Source of the DNA: Trileptium ribeirensis
Taxonomy: Eukaryota > Nematoda > Enoplea > Enoplida > Thoracostomopsidae
Direction: 5' to 3'
NCBI GenBank assembly: GCA_030248225.1
Contig: JASANE010001558.1
Coordinates: 1-64,000, forward strand
DNA length: 64,000 bases
Under the pieces are notes generated by a model. That model worked only from the letters and a program-made list of their open reading frames with translations, did no database searches and was not told where the DNA came from. Shown piece after piece: positions 1 to 11,225 of the stretch. Position 1 is the first letter of the stretch, and every line of letters begins with the position of its first letter. The position numbers and the translations under genes are program-made.

Positions 1-344
1 AAAGTGCGGGCTTTTAGCCGTTCGAGCTTACATGTGTACGTAGTTGCTTATTGATGGTTACATGGATGGCGCTCGTCTTTTATCCTGGCTTGGGACAGGC
101 AGAGAATAATTTATGTATTTGCAATAATGTAAAATTGCGTTTCGTAATTACGTTTCTTTATTCTCGAGCCAAAAATTGTAAATCTGGACCCAGAGTCTAA
201 GGTCTGTACCCAAGGAAAATTTGCTGGACCCAGGGTCCGTTTTGAAAAAAGTATATATACACCATTCTTGACACCCTGCATGCAATACATAACTAAACAA
301 ACGAAAATGGACTACATTTTGAAAATCGGCATAATCGTCCGGAA

Positions 345-840
345 AAAAACCGCGAAACCCCAAGAAAAGGCATAATATATTCAAGTTAAGCTGTAGATAG
401 CAAAGCCACCGTATCCAATGTGCTTCACAATCAAATACGCAATCATTGTAAAAACACGCAATCACATTCGAAAAATTGAAAAATCGCTATTTCGGGCGAA
501 AAATTGACGAGCCATATTGGGCCGCACAACGGCCCACAAAAATTCGTGGTCAGCAACGTTGTAGATCGAACCCTGTGTCGCGAAATATGGGTTGCGAGAC
601 ACTGATATCCGTATGGCCAGATTTGGCAAAGAACTCTTAAAACCTTGTTTTTGTCATTTTGATCAGGAAGATGGAATCGTATCTGTTCGCGTTCAACTAA
701 CGGGCACATCTTCGTCGCTTTTGTTATCGAACAAAAATACAGAAATCCTTTGAAAAATACAGAAATTTTCACGATTTTTCCCAAGACGCCCTCAGCGGAA
801 ACTCCCCTCGCTTCGCCTATTCCGTTTCAAAAATTCAGTT
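345..840. repeat. Dispersed repeat family R1, copy 1
   Basis: This block is a diverged direct repeat of about 8870-9800. Shared landmarks occur in the same order: a stretch ending in CAAGTTAxxCT(G/C)TAGATAGCAAA, a GAAAAATT-rich section, a CTGATATCCGTA-like section, a TTTAACTAA(C/A)-like section, and a GCGCCCTC-GGxGAAAACTCC-like end. No protein is evident. It lies left of the last visible NDUFAF5 exon. The family is unidentified and probably an old transposon. Confidence 0.55.
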
Positions 841-1471
841 TTGGAACTGATATCGGATGAGCCACGATTGTGTCTTTCAAAAGGTTCGAGTGGGCGACAT
901 TCATTTGGGCCAGTTCTTCAATAAACATTTGAACGATGTTTGTCAATACCGTGTCAAAATCATAGTAGGATTATGACGGCTGTTTTTCATGTTTGTGAAA
1001 ACAAGCAAATGCAAAACAGGCATCAGCTGTTTCTGATAAGCAAGGTATGCTTGCCTCCAGCGGGTTTCATCTAAGGATTAGCCTGTTTTACGAACAAAAA
1101 TATTAATAAATTTTACATAAAAATCATTTTAAAAGCGTGATTAATATATTATTCGCCAGAAATCAATGTCACCTTTCGAGCCAGCTAACATAGAACAAAA
1201 TTTATTCTCGAACAAATTTAAAAAAGTGCACCAACATTCATTAAAAAACTCGAACACATTTCGAAGAAAATTTTGAATTTATCGAATGAACATCGTTCAT
1301 TTCTAGCGAGCACTGTCATCACAGTAACATCTTGTCTATATTAAGCATTATGGTTAGTATGGACTCATAATGAAAAATGAAAGAATTATTAAAAAAATCG
1401 AATTTATTACACAGCAACACTAAATCAAATCGAATATGAACGATTCAGCAATACGAAATTTTTAAGACAAC

Positions 1472-1629
1472 CTGCGTGAAAGGCGAAATATGCGGAGCAA
1501 TACCACCACGGCGTTCCTGTTCCGCGAGTTGTAGCGAACAGCGTAGCTCAAACACGGTATCGCCGCCAAACACGGCGCCAATGAACGCTCCATCGGGCCG
1601 AAGGCAAGTGAACATCCGTCGAAAGAGAC
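1472..1629 (-). CDS. NDUFAF5: NDUFAF5 internal exon ([16 protein letters not shown])
   Basis: After acceptor CATTTTTAG the exon reads [14 protein letters not shown], then [20 protein letters not shown], then [19 protein letters not shown]. This is the diagnostic C-terminal-half block of NDUFAF5 (family [35 protein letters not shown]). Spacing from NDLP to RPDG matches the human protein with no gap when joined to the 4746-4840 exon. It ends at ACGCAG followed by GTTGTC, a weak but usable donor, in phase 0. The remaining roughly 110 residues of the family (the AGF...DTDEI...YP...FELM region) are not seen on the minus strand of 1-1471, so the gene leaves the window on the left. Confidence 0.9.
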
Positions 1630-1944
1630 CTAAAAATGTAGCACTGACATTCACTTTGTTCTACTCGCTAAATGATAAAATATACGCCAATACATGTATG
1701 TTATGCACAGATTCTTTATCGCATTACATAGCCATAAATACCGCCAATGAACAATCCATCGGATCGCAAGCTAGCAAACACTCATTGCGAAAAACTTCCA
1801 AAAACTTTAGCATTAATGTTGCTAACGTCGATGACACTCAATCTGGTAACTGGTGAGGATACATACAAATACGTGTTTTTTGAATTATGAGCATAATGAG
1901 TGGAAGGAACGAAACCAAGAATTCTTACTAGCGGTATAGTGGTG

Positions 1945-2560
1945 AAACGTGACAATGTCCATTATTAGGCTTTTTAACATGAGAAGCGTAACTCACTTTT
2001 TCCTAGCCGAATTTATTCGCGAGATAGCTCGTTTGAAAGCTTGGAATATCTTTCCTGAGTTTAACGTGGCCTCGAAGCGACATTCTACCATCTTTCGCTG
2101 AAAAAGCGGGTTCAAAAACTTCGAAAGTGGTCCCGAGAAATAACATCGCTTAATGTATCTCGACATACGGTTCAAATATCTGAGTCAAATTGGGCGCATT
2201 TTGCAGAGCAAATGAGTCTATATGCTTCATAAAATGTAGGATTTGGGTCAAAGAGGCTTTAAAATGAGTTCGATACCCAAACTATACAAAACAAAAATAT
2301 CTACGAATTGGTGCAAATTTTGTTTCAAAATCGCTGTTTCTCTGCATCGAAAGCGTTTTGGCAGCGTTTCTGGCACGATTTTCAACCGTTTTTCTCTTGG
2401 CAAAATGCTCTTAGGCAAAATCGAGCGCCCTTAGTTCGGAATAAGAGGGCTCGGTTGATGCCCCCGGCAAAATTTTCAGGGAACGGAGAGCCCAGTAGCT
2501 ATATAGGTGTGATTGATCTTATTTTTAGAGAGTGCTTCTCTATGTGGAAGCGCACTGTAG
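1945..2560. repeat. Dispersed repeat family R2, copy 1
   Basis: It shares with 10060-10450 the run CGAATTTATTCGCGAGATxG and neighbouring sequence. Its later part (about 2300-2500: AAGCGTTT, CCGTTTTTCTCTTGGCAAAA, GAGCGCCC, GGAACGGAGAGCC) also matches about 9290-9475. The copies are diverged, noncoding in appearance, and sit in NDUFAF5 introns. Confidence 0.5.
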
Positions 2561-3204
2561 GCCGCTAATTATGCAACAAGTGGGTATATAATCTCAACTG
2601 TTAATAAAGCGACATGGCTGATATTCGACTCATCTTTTAAGCTCAATAGAGCTGTGTACGAGTATCTAAGTTACGTACATATTCGACACTCAGAATTTAC
2701 TACGTTTGGGACAAGTTACTAGTTTAATTCTGAGTGAATGAGTCGGCGAGCGAAATAAGCGAAGCGAACCAGTGGTAAATTTCGACGGTGTTCGCTTCTG
2801 TCTTTTTTTAGGTGTTGTTTCTGTGTTGACACGCATAACTAAACTTTGGCTGGGCGGATCGACTCATGCGATAGCTCATTTTAAATCTTAAAATCTCTAT
2901 TTGTGCAATTTAGAATTGGTGCGATGCCCGATTCCTACATTGTGTTATTGCAACGGTATTGTATTATTGTTCAAATTTCCATAAATACTTAATAAATGAA
3001 ACCGCTAAATATTGCAAAGAGAAGTATATAGGGTGGTGTTTCTAAATAGTATTATACCAGCGCGAAAGCCGGCGAAGCTTCGCGCCGGTAGTATGGCAGA
3101 GTGGGCCTGCGGCCCCCGTTTTTCCGGAAAACAGTATTTTTTAAGTTATGACATTTGTAACAGATACAAACTTACTTTGTTTTCATCCCTAGTTCGGTAT
3201 GTGT

Positions 3205-3970
3205 TAAAATAGCGAAAACACTATTACACCCTTACGGATGTGTCAAAATGTCGAAAACAGTATCATACCTTTACGGATGTGTCAAAATGTCGAAAACAGT
3301 ATCATACCCTTACGGATATGTCAAAATGTCGAAAACAGTATCATACTCTTACGGATATGTCAATATGTCGAAAACAGTATCATACCCTTACGGATATGTC
3401 AAAATATCGAAAACATTATCATACCCTTACAGATGTGTCAAAATGATAAAACACTATTATACCCTTATGGATGTGTTAAAATGTCGTAAACACTATTATA
3501 CCCTTATGGATGTGTTAAAATGATGAAAACAACATTACCCCATTACAGATGTGTTAAAATGTCGAAAACAGTGTCATACCCTTACGGATGTGTCAAAATG
3601 CCGAAAACAGCATAACCCCTTTATGGATGTGTTAAAATGATGAAAACAACATTACAACCCTACGGGTATGCTAAAGTACTGAAAACACTATTACCCACTT
3701 ACGGATGTGTCAAAATGTCGAAAACACTATTATACCCTTATGGATGTGTTAAAATGATGAAAACAACATTACCCCATTACAGATGTGTTAAAATGATAAA
3801 AAAAACATTACCCCCTCACGGTTGTGTTAAAATAGCGAAAACGCTATTACACCCTTCCGGATGTGTCAAAATGTCGAAAACAGCATCACACCCTCACGGA
3901 TATGTCAAAATGTCGAAAACAGTATCATACCCTTACAGATGTGTCAAAATGATAAAAACCGTATCATAAT
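3205..3970 (+). repeat. 39-bp minisatellite (about 19-20 copies)
   Basis: A 39-bp unit built around GATGTGTCAAAATGTCG and AAAACAGTATCATACCC repeats head to tail for about 765 bp. Early copies are nearly identical; later copies vary (TATGGATGTGTTAAAATGATG). Because 39 is divisible by three and the unit has few stops, three overlapping frames stay open, which explains the apparent 13-residue-repeat proteins here. It sits in an NDUFAF5 intron and I see no reason to call it coding. Confidence 0.9.
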
Positions 3971-4745
3971 ATGGTTTAAGAGGAGGTCTCCCAATTAGGG
4001 GGTACATCCCAATTGCAAAAGTTCGTCGATACTTTCGACACGTCTTAAAGACATGAAACAAAAAAGATTGTCAAAATCCATGAAGCACTTGAAAAGTTAC
4101 TTTACGAAAACCAATAAAATGACACTATTTTTTAATTCAAAGGGGGGTGGGTTGTGAAAAAAGCATAGGGGATGCCCAACAATAGTGTCCATGCGTTCCC
4201 ATATCGATTTCCTGCCCAACAAAAAAACCGCACAAAAATCAATAAACGGTTTCAAAAGTCATGGTCAAAAATATGTGACAAACCCAAAACTTGGCACATA
4301 CACAGACAGACATACGGCAATTACATTATAAGATGAGTTTTTCTCGCATTATTATGAAAATTCTCAACTCGTTTCAGCATATGCTCAACTCAACTCGCTC
4401 AGTATTATATTTCATGCAGTGTATATATATAATTGTTCAATTGCTAAATTTCCATAATTACTTGTTAAATGAAGCCGCTAAATCCTGCAAAAAGGAGCAT
4501 ATCAAATTGGTGGTTGTATTATAATATTTCAATGTCCTCATTCGATAATATTTACGCAAGTATTGTAAAATCCTAGATGTACCAACAACTTGCAATTTTC
4601 GAAAAAAGACGCCATAACAAGAAACCGATGGCCAGACCACTAGTTTCGCAGTGGCTGAACATCGCACTCTTGTTCCAATAGAAACAGTAGATATCAACAA
4701 ACAAATCTACACACAGGCAGGCAATCTACACACAAAATCGCATAC

Positions 4746-4840
4746 CCGGCAAATCGTTGACCCAGTGTAGGCTTAAACTCGATATAAATAAATCCACAGA
4801 TTCTGGTTGAAACGGCACCAATTCTTCATCCACACAGACG
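4746..4840 (-). CDS. NDUFAF5: NDUFAF5 internal exon
   Basis: The reverse strand reads [14 protein letters not shown] then [17 protein letters not shown], which is the conserved core of NDUFAF5 (the family has DEE-LPF followed by [12 protein letters not shown]). The acceptor is TTTTTTAG just above 4840 and the donor is GTATGC below 4746, giving 95 nt. The exon starts by completing a codon and ends in phase 1 after the first G of a Gly codon, which joins exactly to the exon at 1472-1629. The preceding exon, about 80 nt and needed to link HIFR to VCVDEE (phase 0 in, phase 2 out), should lie between 4841 and 12373. I could not find it. The exon is too short to appear as an open reading frame of its own and rests on motif match and splice phases. 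Confidence 0.88.
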
Positions 4841-5018
4841 CTAAAAAATGATGGATGGATTTGAGAGCGTTTATATGTATATTTCATGCCGATTTCAAGC
4901 ATCACTTTTCACGTTGTACATAGGCTTATACTATAATTCTAGCATTTTGGATGCACACGCCGCAAATTTAATTGCTTTTGTACCTATTGTTGATATAAAT
5001 CGTTACATATTTGTGCAG

Positions 5019-5492
5019 CGCATTTCACCAGCACCTATAGCGAATACTAACCTTGTACGACACTGCTCCGATTCGCCAAATATCGCTCTCGCATCACCGC
5101 CCGATCTGCCAGATACAAGTGATCACTTACCTCAGTGGCAGCCGACAGATTTTGTAGGAATGTTAAGCGATCAGGATTCTCCTAAGACTATTTGTAATGG
5201 CGGCGTAGCAAATGAGAATGATGAATGCCTCGTGCCTAATTGGATGATGTGCGAAAGCGGCACAGCCACTGGATCTGAAGCCTCTATTGGAGGTGAAAGG
5301 GATACCTCACGAAGTATTCCGTTGGATTCCCAGTTAGTGCACAACGTAACAGAATCCGATAACGAATGGTTGAACGCACAGTTTGTGTTTATAGGCGACG
5401 GTCAACTACAACGGTTCCCTATAGTCCCATCGCGGTCACCATTGTCGCGTTTACCCAATTACAGATACGGGGTTCGTGTAAATGAATGCTGA
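5019..5492 (+). CDS. Terminal exon of an unrecognised gene, antisense within NDUFAF5
   Basis: A 157-codon open frame follows acceptor ATATTTGTGCAG and starts RISPAPIANTNLVRHCSDSP. It is hydrophilic and Ser/Asp/Pro-rich in the middle and ends with NEWLNAQFVFIGDGQLQRF and LPNYRYGVRVNEC before TGA. Composition and regular codon use look like real protein, and an AATAAA signal lies 79 bp after the stop. The frame stays open upstream to an ATG at 4848, but that part (4848-5018) has intron-like composition, so I take the acceptor as the boundary. The exon runs opposite to NDUFAF5 and starts 178 bp from one of its exons. I do not recognise the family. A possible upstream exon at about 4618-4724 reads ETDGQTTSFAVAEHRTLVPI but lacks a GT donor. 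Confidence 0.6.
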   Translation, partial: RISPAPIANTNLVRHCSDSPNIALASPPDLPDTSDHLPQWQPTDFVGMLSDQDSPKTICNGGVANENDECLVPNWMMCESGTATGSEASIGGERDTSRSIPLDSQLVHNVTESDNEWLNAQFVFIGDGQLQRFPIVPSRSPLSRLPNYRYGVRVNEC

Positions 5493-5570
5493 CCGATGAT
5501 TTTATGGCAAAGTTGGGGGCGATGCCCTATTACTGTCTAACAGGCAAGAGAATGCTGATCGGCGGTTTAC

Positions 5571-5576
5571 AATAAA
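5571..5576 (+). promoter_or_regulatory. Poly(A) signal AATAAA
   Basis: The canonical hexamer lies 79 bp after the stop codon of the exon ending at 5492 and supports a real 3' end of that transcript. Confidence 0.55.
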
Positions 5577-5614
5577 TTTCGATTGTACTGAACTTTTGGT
5601 TTGGTGGTATTCCG

Positions 5615-5883
5615 CGAACTGTAACAGCTCGGGTCAGGACTGACCACGAACTCGAGAGCTCGGGTAACTATACCTCGAACTATAGAGCTCGGGAATGGGC
5701 ACCGCGAACTGAGGAGCTCGGGTATCGATTACAAAAGTAAGGAATCTTGTTGACTATTTCGATTGGGACCCTGACCGAACTCAAGCAATGCTCGGGTAAT
5801 CCACGAGCATATACCGGAGCTCGGGTGGAAACCAGAACACTTTCGTGCTCGGTGTGGGTGCCGCGAACTCAATTAAGCTCGGG
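5615..5883 (+). repeat. Degenerate ~30-bp tandem repeat with core CGAACT-N-GCTCGGG
   Basis: Seven copies of a core (CGAACT, 2-8 variable bases, then AGCTCGGG or a close variant) begin at 5615, 5647, 5676, 5705, 5776, 5804 and 5864. The spacings of 32, 29, 29, 71, 28 and 60 are close to multiples of 30, so this is a decayed tandem array. Each core is a near-palindrome (CGAACT against AGCTCGG). It lies just downstream of the poly(A) signal at 5571. Confidence 0.75.
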
Positions 5884-7500
5884 ACTTACTTAATAATACA
5901 AAACAACGAAAACCCTGATTCTATTTACTACAAGTAAAATAATAAAAGCATTAAGTGCAGCAGCAAGCTCGCATAATAAAAACGTATCCGAGAATCACCA
6001 GTCGACACATTATGAAACTGCGAGGCAATCTGACAACTTTACAGCGGCTGCACTTGATTTATATACTCACAGTTTGAAATGTCATATGCACGTTCTACCG
6101 CCTGAAACTTACACTTGCAGAACGAAAATATTAAACTTATGAAAATAACTAGAAGATTTTAAACAAACTTCACAGTTTTTAAATTTCAAAATTGTGCAAC
6201 AATTACAATAAAATCATAAATACGAAGCCACAACAATACAGAATTATAAAAACACATCGGTTCGCTACACTTTCATCGTATTTAGCAAAACCCCGAAAGG
6301 TTGTGTGTAGAGTCATATCAACACAGCATGTAAGTTAAATTCAAAAGTTGAACATTGACAAAATTTTAACAGTTGAGCCCATGCAGCATCTTAGAGAAGT
6401 AACGATACACTTTGCCGGTTTCAAACATGCAAACTGTTTCATAGGCCAAGTTATTCCTACTTTCATAGGCCAAGTTATTCCTACAAGTCTATCGTTGACC
6501 GAACAAGCAAGGAACACACCCAAAATTTTGAAAATTTATAAATGTTTACGATATTTCTGAAACTTTTGCTTATAGCTAGGAAACGGTTACCCTAACAACA
6601 AAGTTTTATATATATGACAAAGTTGCAGCTGCCAATGAGAAGGGTTTTTACTGCAATGCATCTGAAAAGAGCTATATCTCCAAATATTGTTAGATCCCAA
6701 AATATCCCAAATCCGTAACTTTCGAATTCTTTAATTTCGCGGCAATTAGTGGGGTTATTCAGTGGAGCAACTCAAACACAAAGCTACACAATTAGTTTTT
6801 ATTATGAAACAAGAGTACATAACGCTAAATAAAAATCAAATTCCTTTGAACTCTATTTGCAATGCATGAGATTCTATGGCTTGTACACAAACTCTCAAGA
6901 AAACGAGTTCAAATTCACTACTAAATAATGCATTTGATCTGTTACATAACCAGTAAAAATAATGCAACGTAATGTTAAGATATTTTAGCATAACAGCCTT
7001 TGTCCTACGGCTAAAACAGGTTTTTTCGATTTTTTAGTTTATCAGGATACATAACGATGACATGACATGGGGCAAACGTCAGGCAGATGGAGGGCTGAAC
7101 GGAGCAACCCGACCCCGAAATAAGACCAATTGTTCCGATATTTTGTATATAAAGAAATATGGCTTACGTCGCTGCTAGAAATGGCCAAATCATGTATATA
7201 AGGTATAAATACAGCTAAGTGGTGGCCGCGCAGGTATTCCCTCCAAAATCTGCCAATTTAGTCAAGCATGTATGGATGCTGGCATATAACGTCATTTGTG
7301 TACAATAAATTCGATATAATGAATCATCTAGAACAGCAACACTAATTTATACGATACACCACTATTTTTGGCACAGTTCAGCTCAGCTCTTCAAAGCCGT
7401 TTACAAAATGTCCAGCAACATAATTTTTTCGCATTTTATAGTCAATCGTGGACTCTTAGCACTTTATAACCGTTTTTGTTCAAATTTTTTAGGCTTTACG
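5884..7500. other. Noncoding, AT-rich
   Basis: Nothing recognisable is seen except a perfect 24-bp tandem duplication at about 6437-6485 (units containing TTTCATAGGCCAAGTTATTC). This is intronic with respect to NDUFAF5 on the minus strand. Confidence 0.5.
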
Positions 7501-7502
7501 AA

Positions 7503-8251
7503 ATGTTAACAAATTTTGCAGATCTTCATAACGATGCAGGATTTGAGCAAAATTTCGTTGACGACAGCTCCATCTTTTTAATATTGCAGAAATGTGTTGA
7601 GACACTACATACAGGTAAGAAGTGACAACTTTAGAAACTAAACCGCGATGATGGTATACCTCCTAATGCCTGCAGTTGTCGTTGCAGTCTATCATGATAC
7701 GATTAAATTACTGTCAATCAGCGCCACATTCCCAACTGCTACTAATTCTAGGACAGAACTAAGCCAATTCCATTCGCTGCGTATATGATTTGGAATTCAG
7801 ATCAGAAAATGCAGGCTTTGATATATGATTTCGAATTGAAAATCCACATCGGTAGTCTGACATCATGCTTTGCACCGGGAGATATTATTATTGCCCGTTC
7901 CAGTTGCACACATTCGCATTTATCTGTGCAAACTATATTCCCAACACGTACAACTCTGTATTCTCCAACGATTCCAGCCAACTTCAGGAACAATATCACA
8001 TCAATCTTAAAGCCATCAATCATAGTTATTTTTATTGTATAGTCTGCATCATAGGTAAAAGTCGCGGCACCAGCAAAACATCTAGTACAATGGCATTGCA
8101 AACCATTCATCGAAACAAAATAGTAGTGAGATTTACCTACTTGTTGGCACCTCGTCGGATGTCGATGCGCGCGAAACCATTTCTTCACTACAATCGATCT
8201 GAACAAAGTGACCGATATTTTCCTAAAATGCAGAAGAAATTCTTGTGACAT
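7503..8251. other. Possible coding exons, strand unresolved
   Basis: On the plus strand an ATG at 7503 opens MLTNFADLHNDAGFEQNFVD up to a strong ACAG/GTAAGAAG donor at 7614. An acceptor at 7800 joins in frame to QKMQALIYDFELKIHIGSLT followed by APGDIII. On the minus strand 7802-8251 is open for 149 codons and includes LQCHCTRC and DADYTIKITMIDGF, which resembles zinc-finger and OB-fold proteins in style. The two readings cannot both be right, and neither gives a complete splice model. I report the region as a coding candidate inside the NDUFAF5 intron without naming it. Confidence 0.25.
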
Positions 8252-8869
8252 GAAAATTAAGAGAAGCGCAGTTCTTCCGAAACAGAGCGTTTTCTACATC
8301 CGAACAGGTCATACCAATACGATAAGTTAACAGCATCATATTTTATTCAACAAGTGTCATTTAGAATTACATACGCATCATAAAAATTTCATGTTCCATA
8401 ATCGAACTCTGTAGCCACCGTCAAATAACAAGGCTACGCTATCAATGACGTGGATTTATTCTTATCCACCCGGGGCTCAAGGTTTAAACGTTTGCAATTC
8501 TGTGGTGATTGGCGGTATCTATGGAACCGAGCTCTTTTAGGCATATGTAGGTACTCAATAGATATTTCGCTTCATTAATGTAATTATAAATACTAGTATC
8601 TCACAAGCGAGAGTGAAACGGAGCGAGCGTGGTTTCATCAAGTGGTTTCATCATTTTGTGTAATCACCGACTTGTCGCAGGCTTTGTGTTTGATGTATAT
8701 AATACACTAAAATATGTGTTACCCTGATCTCATTGAAAACCCTAAAACATATCGTCAATCCTAAACCGATAGAAAATAACTGAAACGCACGAAGTATTCG
8801 TGCTGGTCTCGAGATAATCAAACCAACGTATTCACTGCAAAAGAAAAACCAACAGTAAATCCTCTAAAC

Positions 8870-9800
8870 ACCATGAAAGGTATAATATACTCAAGTTAGA
8901 CTCTAGATAGCAAAACCATAGCGTGATTGATAACCTAAATGACACTAGCTATAAGGTAGGAACACGCAACATGAAATTTGAAAAATTAATATTTATGGTA
9001 AAGCGTTGACGAATCGTATTCGGGCCCGCAGCGGCACAAGGAGTGGTTCCACAAAACTATCCTGATCAGGTAAAGTTAATGGGCTCTTCAAATCGGGGAG
9101 GCTAGCATTTTCAGGTGCCTCCTGGCAAGAACGATGTGCCCAGGGTCGTGCACCTGGCGAAATTTTGGGCTTACCCGGTGCAACGCCTCTTGACAAAATC
9201 GTTTGTTTCCGCCAGGTATATATAAACACCATCATGCGACATAACATTTCATCAAAATTTGTGTTAAAATTCCGTCTTGAAACCAAAAATTTTGTCAAAA
9301 TTTGCTTTAAAATAGCTTTTTATTCCATTCAAAAGCGTTTCCGACTAGATTTTTGACCGTTTTTCTCTTGGCAAAATGTCCCCTGTCAAAATTGAGCGCC
9401 CCCTGGTTTCGAACAGGCCCTCCGTTTCATGCTTCATGGCAAATTTTTCAGCGAACGGAGAGCCTAGAGTTGTAGAACTCGATGAGCTGATTTTGTATGG
9501 TAGTCTCCGTCGCTTCGAAGCCTATGTCGTGAGATGTGGACTGCAAAACTCTGGTATCCGTAAAGCGAGATTTAACAAAGAATCCTTGAAAACCTGTTTT
9601 ATTATGTTGACCTTAAATATCACGTCGGGACTGCTCGCGTTTAACTAAATGGCATACCGTCATCACTTTTGCTATGGAACAAAAAATTTTACCAAAATAG
9701 ATCCAACTGAAGATGAGTTATGAATGAAGCGACAGATAAGAAATTTTAACGATTTTTCCCCGTAGCGCCCTCGGTGAAAACTCCGCATACTGTTTCAAAT
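8870..9800. repeat. Dispersed repeat family R1, copy 2
   Basis: Longer relative of 345-840, with the same ordered landmarks. A segment at about 9290-9475 (CCGTTTTTCTCTTGGCAAAA, GAGCGCCCC, GAACGGAGAGCC) is shared with 2300-2500, so the two families may be parts of one element. The open frames in it look like noncoding sequence by chance open. Confidence 0.55.
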
Positions 9801-10059
9801 AAAAAATAATAAACACTTATATTAACAACTCGTTGTTGTACGTATTTTGTACAAAAATAATCATTCATGGGGATTTATCAAAGTTCAAAATTAAGTAGCC
9901 TTTCTTTCGATATTTCAAGGGCAGTAACAGCGAGTTATTGTGGTTTAAACAAATATCTTGCATCTTGATTCTTAGCTATCGCATGCTGTAAAAATAATTG
10001 AATTCTGAATGTGAAATGAGCCAAACGAATATATAAATATCACTAGCGCTGACTATGGC

Positions 10060-10440
10060 GAAGCTTGACAATGTCGGTTATCGGGTTTTTAAAGTGGCAG
10101 CACAACTTAAATTTGGCCGGGTGACTTAATTCGCGAGATGTCCAAATATCGTGCTACCTACAGTACGCGCCTGAAATAACTGTCGCATTTGGAGCGACCC
10201 GCGATACGTGGTTTTCTCTAGATTTTTAAACTATTTAAATTAATAAATTCTATTATTTCACCAAATTTATTTCGAACTAATCATGAGCAAATTGCAAGCT
10301 TGCGAAAATCAATTTTGGCAAAAAGCTCGCAACCGGCGTAGATATCTAAGTCAATTTGGGTTTATTTTGTAGAGCAAATTACTCTTTATAAAACTGTTTA
10401 TATAGATTATTACCCGGTTCTTTTATAATGCATGATTTGG
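10060..10440. repeat. Dispersed repeat family R2, copy 2
   Basis: Matches 1945-2260 in the order CGACAATGTC-like, GGxTTTTTAA, ATTCGCGAGAT, and further AT-rich blocks. It is diverged and shows no protein. Confidence 0.5.
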
Positions 10441-10915
10441 GTCAAAACCTATTCTAAAATAGACGCTCGAGACCCAAAATACACGAAAATGGTAATATCT
10501 TCACAACCACTCGAGGAATATGTGTGTCAAGTTTTGTACAGCAAATGATCCTCTATCTAGCTGAAAATGGTGTGCTGCTATTGTTACTGTTCACGTAGAA
10601 GGGTTGTGTCAAAAAGATTTTCAATGTGCCTGTAAGATCCAACAACACGAAAATGGTAATATCTGCGCAACCGTTCAAGAAAGATGACTGCTTTTGTCTC
10701 ATTTTATAAAACAATTAATTCACATTGTTGTTTAAAGTAGTGTGATGCTGTTGTCATTATTCACGCTGCAGCGATAGGTGAAAAATTGTTTTTCAAAGAG
10801 CCCATAGGACCCAATTACACGGAAATAGTACTATGTCGGCAACCGCTCGAGCTATACAAATATTTCGGTCTCACTTTATAGACCAATGGTACAGTTACAA
10901 TCTGATGCCCACTAT
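10440..10915 (+). repeat. Three tandem copies of a ~164-172-bp unit
   Basis: The anchor ACACG(A/G)AAAT(G/A)GTA recurs at 10481, 10645 and 10817, each followed by a CAACCxxTCGAG-like stretch and a TTTxxAGACAA-type stretch. A fourth, single copy is at about 60686-60780 (AGCTCGAGACCCAAAATACA), so the unit is also dispersed. Confidence 0.65.
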
Positions 10916-11225
10916 ATATGAGTACATCTCCATAACTTCCTTTTAAACACTCATAATTCACTACGTTGGCGATAAGACAAGTCTTTTAGTTTAACACTTC
11001 ACAGGCCTTCAATAACTTCGGAATTTTGTAAACGATTACTGTGCTTTTCAAAAATTTATTATGTACCTTGCTTTCATAATCTAAGCAAGCGATAGGAATA
11101 ATATAATTATATATCCCACGTTAAGGTGCAATCATGTTATATATTATTTTTGGTCTTTTGGTGATAATACGGAATAGCTATGACTGTTACAGCAGTGACA
11201 TTAAGGCTATAGGTAATATGTGTAT

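Larger units (their letters stand above)
1630..4745 (-). other. NDUFAF5 intron with repeats
   Basis: No other coding exon is recognised here. The interval contains a copy of a dispersed noncoding repeat at about 1945-2560 (related to 9270-9480 and 10060-10450), the 39-bp minisatellite at 3205-3970, and unique AT-rich sequence. Opposite-strand open frames at 3238-3969 come from the minisatellite and are not genes. Confidence 0.6.

Noticed and set aside
3238..3969. Three overlapping open frames of repetitive protein
   Set aside because: They are the three frames of a 39-bp minisatellite; none is favoured and the region is intronic.
3205..3970. Possible CRISPR-like array
   Set aside because: Units are contiguous without unique spacers, and the genome is eukaryotic.
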